Below, piece after piece: positions 7,495 to 17,368 of a stretch of 59,508 bases of DNA; positions within the stretch are counted from its first letter, which is position 1, and every line of letters begins with the position of its first letter. This stretch comes from Anaerolineae bacterium. GTDB lineage: Bacteria > Chloroflexota > Anaerolineae > Aggregatilineales > Aggregatilineaceae. Below the pieces are notes generated by a model. It did not search any database, was not told the DNA's origin, and saw only the letters and a list, made by a program, of their open reading frames with translations. The translations under genes and the position numbers were made by a program. Where the stretch lies: contig JAOSJP010000008.1 of NCBI GenBank assembly GCA_027494015.1, positions 1 to 59,508 on the forward strand. The letters run 5' to 3'.

Positions 7495-8463
7495 ATGACC
7501 GGCTTAGAAAGCACCCTGCGCGGGATCGTGCGCGCTGCCGCCCCGATCGTCATCGCCGGGCAGGGCGAGCTGCTCACCGAGCGCGCCGGCGTGATCAACC
7601 TGTCTTTGGACGGGACGATCATGCTCTCGGCCATGACCGCGCACGTCGTCGCCCGGCAGACGGGCAGCCTGGTGCAGGCGGTGCTGGCGGCGATGGCCGT
7701 CGGCGCGGCGGTGGCGCTGCTCATTGTCTTCTCCAGCATCGCCCTCAAGCTCAACCAGGTGGCGGTGGGCTTCGTGCTGACCATCCTGTGCGCTGACCTG
7801 GCCGTGTTCCTGGGCAAGCCGCACTTCAACCAGCCCGGCAAGGAAATGCCGCACATGCCGATACCGTTTTTGCGCGACATCCCCTTGGTGGGGCCGGTGC
7901 TCTTTGACCATAACATCCTGATCTACTTCAGCCTGGCCCTGATCGTGCTGATGTGGTTCTACATCTACCGCACGCGGCCCGGCCTGACCCTGCGCAGCAT
8001 CGGCGAGCAGCCCGAAGCGGCCTTCGTGCGCGGCACGCCGGTCAATGCGCTGCGCTACGTCTATGTGGTGGTCGGTGGGTCGTTGGTGGGGCTGGCCGGG
8101 GCGACCTACTCGCTGTCGGTCAAGCTCGGCTGGAAGGAAGACCTCAGCGGCGAGGGCTGGATCGCCCTGGCCATTGTCATCTTCGGGCTGTGGGTGCCGG
8201 CGCGGGTGGCCCTGGGCGCGTATCTGATCGTCGGCCTGCGCTCGATTGCCATTGACCTGCAAGACAACAAAGTGATCGATCTGCCCTCGCAGATTGTCAA
8301 CATGCTGCCCTGGTTCCTGATGATCATCACGCTGCTGCTGGCGACCAGCGGCGTGCTGACCCGGCTGGACCGTTACACGCCAGAACGCTTCCGCCCGATG
8401 ATGCGCCGCTTCACGCGGGCCGCGCCGCCGCGCGCGTTGGGCACCACGTTCGAGAAGCATTAG
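7495..8463 (+). CDS. ABC transporter permease (BMP/nucleoside type, second subunit)
   Basis: The second membrane subunit of the importer. The 322-residue protein has eight to nine hydrophobic segments. It shows the family landmarks ERAGVINLSLDGTIM (about 26-40), the loop with LRSIGEQPEAA (about 164-174), and GEGWIALAIVIFG (about 219-231). It is shorter at the N-terminus than the first permease, as usual for the NupC/YufQ-type partner. A MITE copy follows at once, so the transporter transcript probably ends there. Confidence 0.93.
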   Translation: MTGLESTLRGIVRAAAPIVIAGQGELLTERAGVINLSLDGTIMLSAMTAHVVARQTGSLVQAVLAAMAVGAAVALLIVFSSIALKLNQVAVGFVLTILCADLAVFLGKPHFNQPGKEMPHMPIPFLRDIPLVGPVLFDHNILIYFSLALIVLMWFYIYRTRPGLTLRSIGEQPEAAFVRGTPVNALRYVYVVVGGSLVGLAGATYSLSVKLGWKEDLSGEGWIALAIVIFGLWVPARVALGAYLIVGLRSIAIDLQDNKVIDLPSQIVNMLPWFLMIITLLLATSGVLTRLDRYTPERFRPMMRRFTRAAPPRALGTTFEKH

Positions 8464-8475
8464 CGGGCAGCAGCG

Positions 8476-8662
8476 GGGTGCGTGCAAAACCTGTCAGGTC
8501 GGGGCGCTGCTCTGCTGCGCCCTGGTTGACCTCACCCCCGCTCGGCGCTGACGCGCTCAAGCACCAGACTTCCGAAGTCTCCAGATTGACGGAGAGCATC
8601 GGGGCCGAGCGCAGCGAGGCTGGGGGTGAGGTCAATATCCCCGTCAACTTTTGCACGCACCC
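8476..8662. mobile_element. family A MITE, second copy (palindrome remnant at the apex)
   Basis: It starts GGGTGCGTGCAAAACC and ends TTTTGCACGCACCC, a perfect 14-base inverted terminal repeat, and is 187 bp long. The apex hairpin is replaced by one arm of the AGACTTCCGAAGTCT palindrome, so it is a hybrid. The flanks share AGCAG but no clean 8-bp duplication is seen, suggesting an older insertion. It lies between the transporter and the GyrI-like gene. Confidence 0.85.
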
Positions 8663-8723
8663 GAGCAGTAGTTGTGTCCATTCCTTGAGGAGCGCGACCC
8701 ACACACGAGGAGGAGGTGTTCTG

Positions 8724-9188
8724 ATGTATCCGTGCGAGTTGCAGGAGCAACCTGCCAGGCCCACCCTGTCCATCCGCTTTCGCTCGCCTGTCCAGGACTT
8801 GTCCACCCACTTCGGGAGGATATGGGGCAGCCTCATCGAGTATCTTGGGACCCTGGGCGAGCACCCCACAGGCGCTCCGTTTGCGGCGTACTACAACATG
8901 GACATGCAAGACCTGGACATAGAGGCGGGCTTCCCGGTCGCCAGGCCGCTGCCGGGCAAGGGCGAGATACAAGCCACAGAAATTCCCGGCGGGATGTTCG
9001 CCATCTGCCACTACACCGGCCCCTACAACCAGGTTGGCCCGGCCTACGGAGAACTCACGCAGTTCGTCCAGCAACAGGGCTATGCGCCCAGCGGCGCTGC
9101 CTACGAATGGTACCTGAACGACCCTTCTGCCGTGCCGCCGCAAGAGCTGAAGACCGACGTCGCCTTTCCGGTGACGCGCGTGGAGTAG
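8724..9188 (+). CDS. GyrI-like / AraC effector-binding domain protein
   Basis: A 154-residue stand-alone effector-binding domain of the GyrI/SOUL-like type. Relatives bind small hydrophobic or cationic ligands, and in GyrI the DNA gyrase. Landmarks are the FAAYYNMD segment (about 53-60), IPGGMFAICHYTGPYNQ (about 89-105) and the end AYEWYLNDP...ELKTDVAFPV typical of the family. The ATG at 8724 has a very strong AGGAGGAGG. No DNA-binding domain is attached. Its place between transporter and xpt may be incidental, because a MITE and a terminator-like hairpin separate it from both. Confidence 0.8.
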   Translation: MYPCELQEQPARPTLSIRFRSPVQDLSTHFGRIWGSLIEYLGTLGEHPTGAPFAAYYNMDMQDLDIEAGFPVARPLPGKGEIQATEIPGGMFAICHYTGPYNQVGPAYGELTQFVQQQGYAPSGAAYEWYLNDPSAVPPQELKTDVAFPVTRVE

Positions 9189-9242
9189 CCATCCAGCAAC
9201 CGTTAGAACAGGGCTGGATCAAGCAGCGATTTTGGGCATTCT

Positions 9243-9269
9243 CAACAGGGGGCGGCGCGCCCCTTGTTG
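9243..9269 (+). terminator. hairpin upstream of xpt
   Basis: A 12-bp stem (CAACAGGGGGCG and CGCCCCTTGTTG, one G-T pair) with a 3-nt loop ends 66 bases before the xpt start. It probably ends the GyrI-like transcript. A TACAAT (9281-9286) follows and is a plausible -10 box for xpt. I saw no purine-riboswitch-like aptamer in this leader. Confidence 0.55.
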
Positions 9270-9334
9270 CGTTCATGGGGTACAATGCACTGGACGATGG
9301 TCAGGCAAAGAGTCCGCGCGGGGGAGAACACACC

Positions 9335-9934
9335 ATGCAGGCGCTCAAAGACAAGATTCGGGCCGAGGGCAAGTACCTCGGCGACGGCATCCTCAAGATT
9401 GACGGCATCCTCAACCATCAGATGGACCCCAGGCTGATCCAGGCGATGGGCGAAGAGATCGCGCGGCGCTACCGCGACGCGAGGCCGACGCGCATCCTCA
9501 CCGCCGAGGTATCGGGCATCGCCCCGGCGCTGATGGCGGCGCTGGCCCTCGACATCCCCATCGTCTACGCGCGCAAGCACAAGCCAGTCACCATGTACGG
9601 CCCCATCTTCCTGGAGACCGCGCCCAGCCACACCAAAGGGGGCGAGATCAACCTGATGGTCGCCGCTGAATACCTGCCGCCGGGCGAGCGCGTGCTGATC
9701 GTGGACGACTTCCTGGCTTCCGGCAAGACGCTGTTCGCCCTGGCGCGCATGGTCGGCGAGGCGCGCTGCACGCTGGTGGGCATCATCGCCATCGTCGAGA
9801 AGGCATTTGAGGGCGGGCGCGAGACGCTGGAGCGCAAATATGGCGTGCCCGTTGACTCGCTGGTGGTCATCACCCACCTGGATGAGCACCGCATCGAGTT
9901 CGCCGGCGACCCGCCGCGCGGCGTGGAGATCTAG
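9335..9934 (+). CDS. xpt: xanthine phosphoribosyltransferase
   Basis: Converts xanthine and PRPP to XMP in purine salvage, in the cytoplasm. The 199-residue protein has the Xpt-type N-terminus ([18 protein letters not shown]), the ARKHKPVTM segment and the PRPP-binding motif [14 protein letters not shown] (about 129-142). It lacks the features of hypoxanthine-guanine PRTs. The ATG at 9335 has GGGGAGA upstream. Its stop is three bases before the likely guaA start (TAGCCGATG), so the two form an operon that takes xanthine to GMP. The BMP-type importer upstream could supply the purine. Confidence 0.9.
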   Translation: MQALKDKIRAEGKYLGDGILKIDGILNHQMDPRLIQAMGEEIARRYRDARPTRILTAEVSGIAPALMAALALDIPIVYARKHKPVTMYGPIFLETAPSHTKGGEINLMVAAEYLPPGERVLIVDDFLASGKTLFALARMVGEARCTLVGIIAIVEKAFEGGRETLERKYGVPVDSLVVITHLDEHRIEFAGDPPRGVEI

Positions 9935-9937
9935 CCG

Positions 9938-11495
9938 ATGGCTCCCGAAGGACGGCGGGGTCGTCATCCTCGACTACGGCTCGCAGACTGCCCAACTGAT
10001 CGCCCGCCGCGTGCGCGAGCTGGGCGTCTTCGCCGCCCTCGTCCCCTACGACGCCAGCGCCGCCGACGCCCTGGCCGCCGCGCCCGCCTTTCGCGGGGTG
10101 ATCCTCTCTGGCGGGCCGGCGGGCATCTACGAGCCGGATGCGCCGGCCCTGCCCGACTGGGTGTTGGCCAGCGGGCTGCCCGTGCTGGGCATCTGCTACG
10201 GAATGCAGCTTCTCACCGGGCGCTTCGGTGGGCAGGTCGCCGCCTCAGCGCAGCGCGAGTACGGCATGGCGACCGTCACCGTGCGCGCGGGGGGCGGGCT
10301 GTTCGCCGGGCTGGACGCCCAGCAGAGCGTGTGGATGAGTCATGGCGACCGCCTGGAGCGCCCGCCGGATGGGTTCGCCGCTGTCGCCTCCACGCCCAAC
10401 GCCCCCTACGCGGCCATCGCCCACTCCGAGCGCCCCCTGTTCGGCGTGCAGTTCCACCCAGAGGTGCAGCACACGGCGCACGGGCGCGACATCCTGCGCA
10501 ACTTCGTGGTCGGCGTGTGCGGCGCGGTCACCGACTGGACGCCGGAGAACTTCATCGCGGCCAGCGTGGAGAGCATCCGCGCCCAGGTCGGCGGCGGGCG
10601 CGTGCTGCTGGGCATGAGCGGCGGCGTGGATTCGTCGGTGGCGGGCGAGCTGATTCACCGGGCGGTGGGCGAGCAGCTTCGGCCTGTCTTCGTCAATCAC
10701 GGGATGCTGCGCCAGGGCGAGGCGGACGCCGTTGTCGCGCTGGGCAAGCAGTTGGGCTGGCAGAACATGGTCGCCGTGGACGCCACTGAGGAGTTCCTCG
10801 ACGCACTGCGCGGCGTGAGCGAGCCGGAGAGCAAGCGCCAGATCATCGGGCGGACGTTCGCTGAGGTCTTTGAGCGCGAGGCGAGTCGCCTGGGCGCGCT
10901 CGACTGGCTGGCCCAGGGCACCATCTACCCGGACGTGATCGAGAGCGCGGACACCGGGCGGCCCGGCGCACGGCGCATCAAGTCGCACCACAACGTCGGC
11001 GGGCTGCCCGACCGCCTGAAAGCGCGGCTGGTCGAGCCGCTGCGCGACCTGTTCAAGGACGAGGTGCGCCAGGTGGGGGCGCGGCTGGGCATCCCCGACG
11101 AGATCGTGTGGCGACAGCCGTTCCCTGGGCCGGGGCTGGGCGTGCGCTGCGTCGGCGAGGTGACGTGGGAGCGGCTGGAGATTCTGCGCGCCGCCGATCA
11201 CATCTTCACCGGTGAATTGCGCCAGGCCGGGCTGCTGCGCGAGGGCACAGCCCAGGCGTTCGCCGTGCTGCTGCCGGTGCGCAGCGTCGGCGTGATGGGC
11301 GACAGGCGCACCTACGACGAGGTGATCGTCCTGCGCGCGGTGACGACCACCGACTTCATGACGGCGGACTGGGCACGGCTGGCCCCCGACCTGCTGGCCC
11401 GCGTCAGCAGCCGCATCGTCAACGAGGTGCGCGGCGTCAACCGCGTGCTGTATGACATCACCAGCAAGCCGCCCGCCACGATTGAGTGGGAGTGA
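9938..11495 (+). CDS. guaA: GMP synthase (glutamine-hydrolysing), start region frameshifted
   Basis: Makes GMP from XMP, ATP and glutamine. The class I amidotransferase domain has the nucleophile Cys in [10 protein letters not shown] and His-Glu in FHPEV. The synthetase domain has the P-loop SGGVDSSV and the usual [10 protein letters not shown] and [11 protein letters not shown] motifs. The C-terminal dimerisation domain is complete. The main frame has no start codon at the right place. The ATG at 9938, three bases after the xpt stop, is one frame off, and removing one G from the GGGG at 9957-9960 joins it to VVILDYGS. I treat this as one gene with a probable sequencing indel. Confidence 0.9.
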
Positions 11496-11516
11496 ACTCG
11501 CGCCCGCCTTCACGCA

Positions 11517-11545
11517 TTGACCCTCATCTGGCCCCGTGCTATGCT
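11517..11545 (+). promoter_or_regulatory. sigma70-type promoter of hicBA
   Basis: TTGACC (11517-11522) and TATGCT (11540-11545) are 17 bases apart, 33 bases before the hicB start. This gives the toxin-antitoxin pair its own promoter, independent of guaA. No clear palindromic operator was seen. Confidence 0.7.
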
Positions 11546-11578
11546 CTGATCAACACAGCCAGCAAGGAGAGTCTGTCA

Positions 11579-11785
11579 ATGCGCCAGATCGTGATCATCT
11601 CCGCTGAAGAGGGCGGCTACATCGTTGAGTGCCCCAGCTTGCCGGGCTGCTACAGCCAGGGGGAGACGTTGGACGAGGCCATCGCCAATATCAAGGAAGC
11701 CATCGCCCTCTACATCGAACTCCTGGAAGAAGAGGGAAGGCCCATCCCCGAAGACAAGCTGGATCGCTTGATGATGGTAGTATGA
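11579..11785 (+). CDS. hicB: HicB-family antitoxin
   Basis: A 68-residue HicB-like partial RNase H fold: IIISAEEGGYIVECPSLPGC, then GETLDEAIANIKEAIALY. This fold blocks the HicA mRNA interferase. There is no C-terminal DNA-binding extension, so autoregulation would need another mechanism. The ATG at 11579 has AAGGAGAG eight bases ahead. Its TGA overlaps the hicA ATG (ATGA), and the antitoxin comes first in this arrangement. Confidence 0.9.
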   Translation: MRQIVIISAEEGGYIVECPSLPGCYSQGETLDEAIANIKEAIALYIELLEEEGRPIPEDKLDRLMMVV

Positions 11786-12003
11786 GCCGCTTACCCTCTG
11801 TGTCAGGACGCCAGTGTGTGAGGGCACTGGAGAAGGTGGGCTTCGCTGTTCGGCGGCAGACCGGCAGCCATCTCATCGTCCAGCGAGGTGATCCATATGC
11901 ACAGATCGTGGTTCCCAATCACCGAACCCTCAAGCACGGCTTGTTGCGAAAGATCATCAAAGATGCCGGGTTGACAGCCGAGGAATTCGCCGAACTGCTC
12001 TGA
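11782..12003 (+). CDS. hicA: HicA-family mRNA interferase toxin
   Basis: A 73-residue HicA toxin with the double-stranded RNA-binding-like fold: LPSVSGRQCVRALEKVGFAVRRQTGSHLIVQ. The conserved Gly-Ser-His contains the catalytic His (about residue 30). The C-terminal LKHGLLRKIIKDAGLTAEEFAELL is standard. It is translationally coupled to hicB through ATGA. Such modules are common both as stress toxins and in defence regions; a TIR protein and an ApeA-like gene lie beside it. Confidence 0.9.
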   Translation: MSRLPSVSGRQCVRALEKVGFAVRRQTGSHLIVQRGDPYAQIVVPNHRTLKHGLLRKIIKDAGLTAEEFAELL

Positions 12004-12027
12004 CGGTGGCTCCTTTCTGTGCCTCAC

Positions 12028-12056
12028 ACGTCGGAAGTCGCGCTGACTTCCGATGT
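12028..12056. repeat. GGAAGTC...GACTTCC palindrome after hicA
   Basis: ACGTCGGAAGTC and GACTTCCGATGT pair with one mismatch around a GCGCT loop, 25 bases after the hicA stop. It is related in sequence to the 33-bp palindrome family but with the arms permuted. It may serve as a terminator. The rest of 12004-12195 shows nothing else. Confidence 0.6.
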
Positions 12057-12195
12057 CCTGCTGTGCCTGTAATGCGCGATTTCGCTCGTTAGCCCTGATA
12101 CTGTCTGCCCCTTCAGATTGTCCCCGATCGGTTTCTGTGGCACGATCAGCGGACGACGCTATGCGTTTCCATTACCCGTAGCCGGAAAGCCGCCC

Positions 12196-13537
<1,342 letters not shown>

Positions 13538-13572
13538 ACGGGGGCGTAGACCTCGGCGCGGCAAAACCTATG

Positions 13573-14986
13573 CTACACCCGCTTACCGCCGCCTGCTTGC
13601 AGCTCAGAATAGCGCCGGTTTCGCTCAAAGCACGCCTTAATTCTCTCGTCGGAAAAACCTAACTCCTGCAGGAAGCAAACCTGCATTGTATATATCAGGA
13701 CTTGGGTCACGTCGTAGAATTGGTTGGAGTCGCGGTGGATCGAGTTCTTAGCGTCTCCCAGGTGAGAGAGGTAGTTGCGCGTCCCCACCACATGACGGAC
13801 AAACTCCTCTCCATCGCTTATTAGGAGGTGATACGATAGCGCTCGTTTTGTCCAACAAACCATTAATGCGATCCCTCAGCATTGGTGCATCTATATAAGA
13901 GAGTCTCACCTGGATGGAACTCCAGTGTTCAAGCGGGATCAATTTGCGAATTTCTTCGCGCAAAGCCTTGCGCTCTTGTCTGGACAGCATATGCTGCCCT
14001 GGAAATCGCTGCTGATGATATCCTTCGAGAGCCTGGACGACGTTCAAGAAGATATTCGGCAGGTATAGTGTGCCCGATAGATACGCTGCTTCGAAAAACG
14101 CCGCCCGGATGTCCACAAGCTCCTGGGCCACAGCCAACCAACGCCTTACAATTACCTCGAAATCTTCGTCTATGTCCTGCAAGGTAAATAGCATGTCTTG
14201 AGGCAACAAGAACCTATGTTGGATGTCCTGAACCGGTGATATTCCAACAACCTCAATCGGGATTTCAAAGACACCCTTGCCGTCAGGCTGGTCATGAGTG
14301 TGTTCTCTGGAGAAAAGAGTAAGTTTTGAGACTGAGTTAGCCCGCACAGTGCCAAGCGTCAGGAAGTCCTGAAGCGGGTAAATGTATTTCGAAAGCCATT
14401 CCTGTATTGGCTTATCTTCTTCTGTCTGAATTTCAAATTGCACTACTTGATGCAAGTTCATTTCGCCAGCGCTGCCGGTGCTGAATGGCGAGAGCCAATT
14501 GATAGAGAACTTTCCGTCGTCAATTTCCACTTCAATTGGCTTGGGTTTGCTGAAAGCGATCTCGAATTCCCGGCTTTTCTCTGTTCCCCCCTTTTCCTGT
14601 GGGAGTCCGTACTGGATTCTTCGCATTGCCCAATCAGGCAAATGGCTATATTGGATAACCGCCTTGTGAAATCGAAGTGCTTCGGGATCTTCGAATTGTC
14701 CCCCAAAGTAGGCAAATAATGGGGTGAAGACCCACTTTACAAACCTTGCCGTCGGGCTAGTCTTTTGGCCTATCAAGAGGCATTCGGAGAGAGTGACTTC
14801 TTCGGTCTTTTCAGTCAACCCTAAGATCGTTCTTGCCGTTGGGGGAGTCAGTATGCTGGCTGAATCGTATAGTGGGTACAGTTCAAGCCGGAGGCCCTCA
14901 TTACCAGTTTGCTTCAATCTTCCAAGGATTCCCTCGTCCGGGCCAGATTGAAACCACCAGTGTCCCCAATGTTCAAATTCCTGCAT
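13573..14986 (-). CDS. ApeA-like HEPN anti-phage protein, frameshifted
   Basis: The first 412 codons (14986 down to about 13830) give an ApeA-type N-terminal domain: GHWWFQSG, GILGRLKQTG, GLTEKTEEVTLSECLL. The start of a HEPN domain follows (LPNIFLNVVQALEGYHQQ). After DRINGLLDKTSAIVS the frame is lost. The next frame continues with LISDGEEFVRHVVGTRNYLSHLG and ends at 13573, supplying the HEPN R-x4-H motif (RNYLSH). The slip lies at about 13817-13835. ApeA proteins are HEPN ribonuclease-type abortive defence factors. GC content is lower than in the flanks, suggesting transfer. The start overlaps the methyltransferase end by 73 bases. Confidence 0.75.
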
Positions 14987-16269
14987 CGCTTGTCATCTCC
15001 AACGCCAAGATTCAGCGTCTGCGGGATAATCGTATCAAAGGTGCAGTTTCGCCCAAGACTTCCGAAGTCTCGCAGACTTCGGAAGTCTCTGGGAACCAGG
15101 TTGCGCACGCCAATATGCGCCATCTCAAAGCCGACCTGCTGCCCGATTTCCGCCAGGCAATCATAGGTGCGCGTGTCTATGCCCCGAATGACCGAACTAC
15201 CTACGACGAGGATGGCGGCTCGTCCGGGTTTGAGGACGCGGATCATTTCGCCGAGCACCCGCGCCATCTCCGAATAATAGCGCTGCAGCCCGGTCCCCTT
15301 AGCGCGATCTCTGGCGGCGATAGCCTGGATGATTCCGGCGGTCGTGGAGGGCAGTTTCTCCATCCCGGTGCCATCCAGGGCCTCGCTGCCGATGTACCGC
15401 TTGCGATACTGGGATAGCGCATCTATCGGATAGCCCATCCAGACGAGCGAGAATTTATGCGCCCGCATGTAATCTATGGCGTTGGCGGGGTATGGCGGCG
15501 AAGTAACCACCAGGTCTATCGAGCTGCTCTTGAGCGGCAGGCTCTGGGCGTTGCCGCAGCCCAGCACAACCAGAGAACGAGTGGCTGGGAGGGCCGCCAG
15601 GCTGGTCAGGTTCTGTTTCAGGCGCTTCTCGAATTCCTTGATCGGCGACCGGTATGGCTTGTCTTTGGCACGATGGGGGCGCGTGTGCGCCAGGTCGAGC
15701 GCCAGGGAAACGCCCCCCGATTTCGTGATAATGACGGACGAAAACGCCAGCTCCAAAAAGCTGCGCACGCCGCCCTCTGGCAGGGCTTCAAGCTGCTTCA
15801 GGAGGGCCAGCAGCTCAATCTGTGCCTCTGGCGCAAACCAATAGTCTACGAACTCCTGGGTTTTGGCATCAAAACGCCCGGCAAGCTCTGCCCGCAACTC
15901 GTCGCTGGACTCAGAGGCGGCCAGCTTTGCCTTCCTGAGCAGCAGCAATCCCGCCTGGGCAGCGTCCAGCGGGGCGACAGAGGTTGTCTTCGCGTTGCAC
16001 AGGCGCAGCGCCAGCGGATCAATATCGAACCCGACAGCGCAGCGACCCGCCAGCACCGCCTCCAGCAACGTGGTGCCCGATCCCACCATCGGATCGAGTA
16101 TCACATCGCCGGGCCGAGTGAGGCCATCAATGAACTTGCGCGGCAGTTGTGGCGGAAACTTGGCCGGAAAGGCGTGCAGATCGTGCGTATACTCCCGGCT
16201 CGAACTGCTGTGAAAGTCCAGGTCGCTCGAAAGCAGCGAAACCAGCTTTGATTGGTATGACTCAGGCAT
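14914..16269 (-). CDS. DNA methyltransferase (N4-cytosine / N6-adenine type)
   Basis: A 451-residue SAM-dependent DNA amino-methyltransferase. The SAM-binding motif DPMVGSGTT is at about 59-67 and FDIDPLAL follows. The catalytic motif TSPPYP is at about 251-256, so the order is binding motif before catalytic motif. The N-terminal HAFPAKFPPQLPRKFI segment is typical of this group. Residues about 394-405 (RDFRSLRDFGSLG) are encoded by a copy of the genome's 33-bp palindromic repeat, so the C-terminus is altered. No restriction endonuclease is adjacent; its partner here is the overlapping apeA-like gene. A role in self-marking is possible but unproven. Confidence 0.88.
   Translation of the reverse strand: MPESYQSKLVSLLSSDLDFHSSSSREYTHDLHAFPAKFPPQLPRKFIDGLTRPGDVILDPMVGSGTTLLEAVLAGRCAVGFDIDPLALRLCNAKTTSVAPLDAAQAGLLLLRKAKLAASESSDELRAELAGRFDAKTQEFVDYWFAPEAQIELLALLKQLEALPEGGVRSFLELAFSSVIITKSGGVSLALDLAHTRPHRAKDKPYRSPIKEFEKRLKQNLTSLAALPATRSLVVLGCGNAQSLPLKSSSIDLVVTSPPYPANAIDYMRAHKFSLVWMGYPIDALSQYRKRYIGSEALDGTGMEKLPSTTAGIIQAIAARDRAKGTGLQRYYSEMARVLGEMIRVLKPGRAAILVVGSSVIRGIDTRTYDCLAEIGQQVGFEMAHIGVRNLVPRDFRSLRDFGSLGRNCTFDTIIPQTLNLGVGDDKRCRNLNIGDTGGFNLARTRESLED
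15056..15088. repeat. 33-bp palindromic repeat inside the methyltransferase gene
   Basis: Arms AGACTTCCGAAGTCT (15056-15070) and AGACTTCGGAAGTCT (15074-15088) around CGC. It has the same length and arms as the copies at 1465-1497 and 42857-42889. It is read through in frame on the minus strand, adding about 11 residues near the protein C-terminus. It is the only copy inside a gene in this window. Confidence 0.9.
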
Positions 16270-16355
16270 AGTGCTGTTCTGCCCAGTGCGGTCAAGCGGA
16301 CTGTCGCAAGGCGATTATACCCACTTAGGGGGAGCAGCCAACCTTCAACCTATGT

Positions 16356-16361
16356 TACAAT
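16356..16361 (+). promoter_or_regulatory. TACAAT -10 element of the radical SAM gene
   Basis: TACAAT lies 35 bases before the chosen ATG. The alternative upstream ATG at 16360 overlaps it, which argues for the start at 16396. No good -35 box is seen. Confidence 0.4.
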
Positions 16362-16395
16362 GCGGGTAAGGGCACGCCAGCACGAGGAACAGCCC

Positions 16396-17334
16396 ATGCT
16401 CCATCCCGAACCTGCGTACCGCCGCCTGCTGCGTGAAGGTGGCTTCCCCGACCGCGTCCGCGCGGCGCAGGCTGCGCTGCACGACTGCGACCTGTGCGCC
16501 TGGGCCTGCCACGTGGACCGCACGCAGAAGATCGGCTTCTGCCGCACGGGGGCGGAGGCCATCGTCAGCAGCGCCTTCCCGCACATGGGCGAGGAAGACC
16601 CGCTGACTGGCGTGCGCGGCTCCGGCACCATCTTCTTCGCCCAGTGCAACCTGCGCTGCCAGTTCTGCCAGAACTACGAGATCAGCCAGGAAGGCGAGGG
16701 GCGCATCACCAGCGTCGAGGGGCTGGCCGAGTTCATGCTGCGGCTGCAAGCGGTGGGCTGCCACAACATCAACTTCGTCTCGCCCAGTCACGTCATCCCG
16801 CCGATCATCGCCGCCGTGTGCCTCGCCGCCGAAGCCGGGCTGAGCATCCCGCTCGTCTACAACACCGGCGGCTACGATTCGCTGGCCGGGCTGCGCCTGC
16901 TGGACGGCATCATTGACATCTACATGCCAGATATGAAATACGCCGATCCCGTCCTGGCCCAACGCTACTCGAAGATCCTCGACTATCCGGCGCACAACCA
17001 GGCCGCCGTGCGCGAGATGCACCGTCAGGTGGGTGATTTGCAGCTTGACGATGAGGGTATCGCCACGCGCGGGCTGTTGGTGCGTCACCTGGTGCTGCCA
17101 GAGGGCATCGCCGGGACGGAGGCCATCGTGCGCTTCCTGGCCGAGGAGATTTCGCCCAACACCTACCTCAACGTCATGGGCCAATACCGCCCGGCATGGC
17201 GCGTCCGCGAGCGCAACATCGCCCCGCTCAACCGCCCGGTCACGCGCCAGGAGGTCGAAGAGGCGACGGCCATCGCGCGGCGGGCCGGGCTGCGTCTGGA
17301 CGAGCGCCGGAGCAGCCTCCTGCGCTGGTTATGA
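16396..17334 (+). CDS. radical SAM protein, PflA-like (Cys-rich N-terminus)
   Basis: A 312-residue radical SAM enzyme with the 4Fe-4S motif CNLRCQFCQN (Cys-x3-Cys-x2-Cys, about 86-95). The N-terminal cysteine cluster (CDLCAWACHVDRT...FCRTG, about 31-53) is typical of the uncharacterised PflA-like group next to AmmeMemoRadiSam proteins. Conserved MPDMKY and RHLVLPEG follow. The substrate is unknown; glycyl radical enzyme activation is possible but no such enzyme is in the window. The ATG at 16396 has GAGGAA upstream. The small EF-Tu-like gene follows after 34 bases. Confidence 0.85.
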   Translation: MLHPEPAYRRLLREGGFPDRVRAAQAALHDCDLCAWACHVDRTQKIGFCRTGAEAIVSSAFPHMGEEDPLTGVRGSGTIFFAQCNLRCQFCQNYEISQEGEGRITSVEGLAEFMLRLQAVGCHNINFVSPSHVIPPIIAAVCLAAEAGLSIPLVYNTGGYDSLAGLRLLDGIIDIYMPDMKYADPVLAQRYSKILDYPAHNQAAVREMHRQVGDLQLDDEGIATRGLLVRHLVLPEGIAGTEAIVRFLAEEISPNTYLNVMGQYRPAWRVRERNIAPLNRPVTRQEVEEATAIARRAGLRLDERRSSLLRWL

Positions 17335-17368
17335 GCGGCGGTCGCCGCCAGGGGAAGGGAGGAACGCT

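Noticed and set aside
9189..9334. Purine riboswitch upstream of xpt
   Set aside because: The leader lacks a recognisable three-way junction with paired loops; only a simple GC hairpin and a TACAAT box are visible.
10245..11513. 422-codon minus-strand frame opposite guaA
   Set aside because: It is antisense to a conserved enzyme; the residue bias (His, Gln, Ala, Arg) is typical of a high-GC shadow.
16360..16395. Upstream ATG for the radical SAM gene
   Set aside because: It overlaps a TACAAT -10 element and lacks a ribosome-binding site; the ATG at 16396 has GAGGAA.
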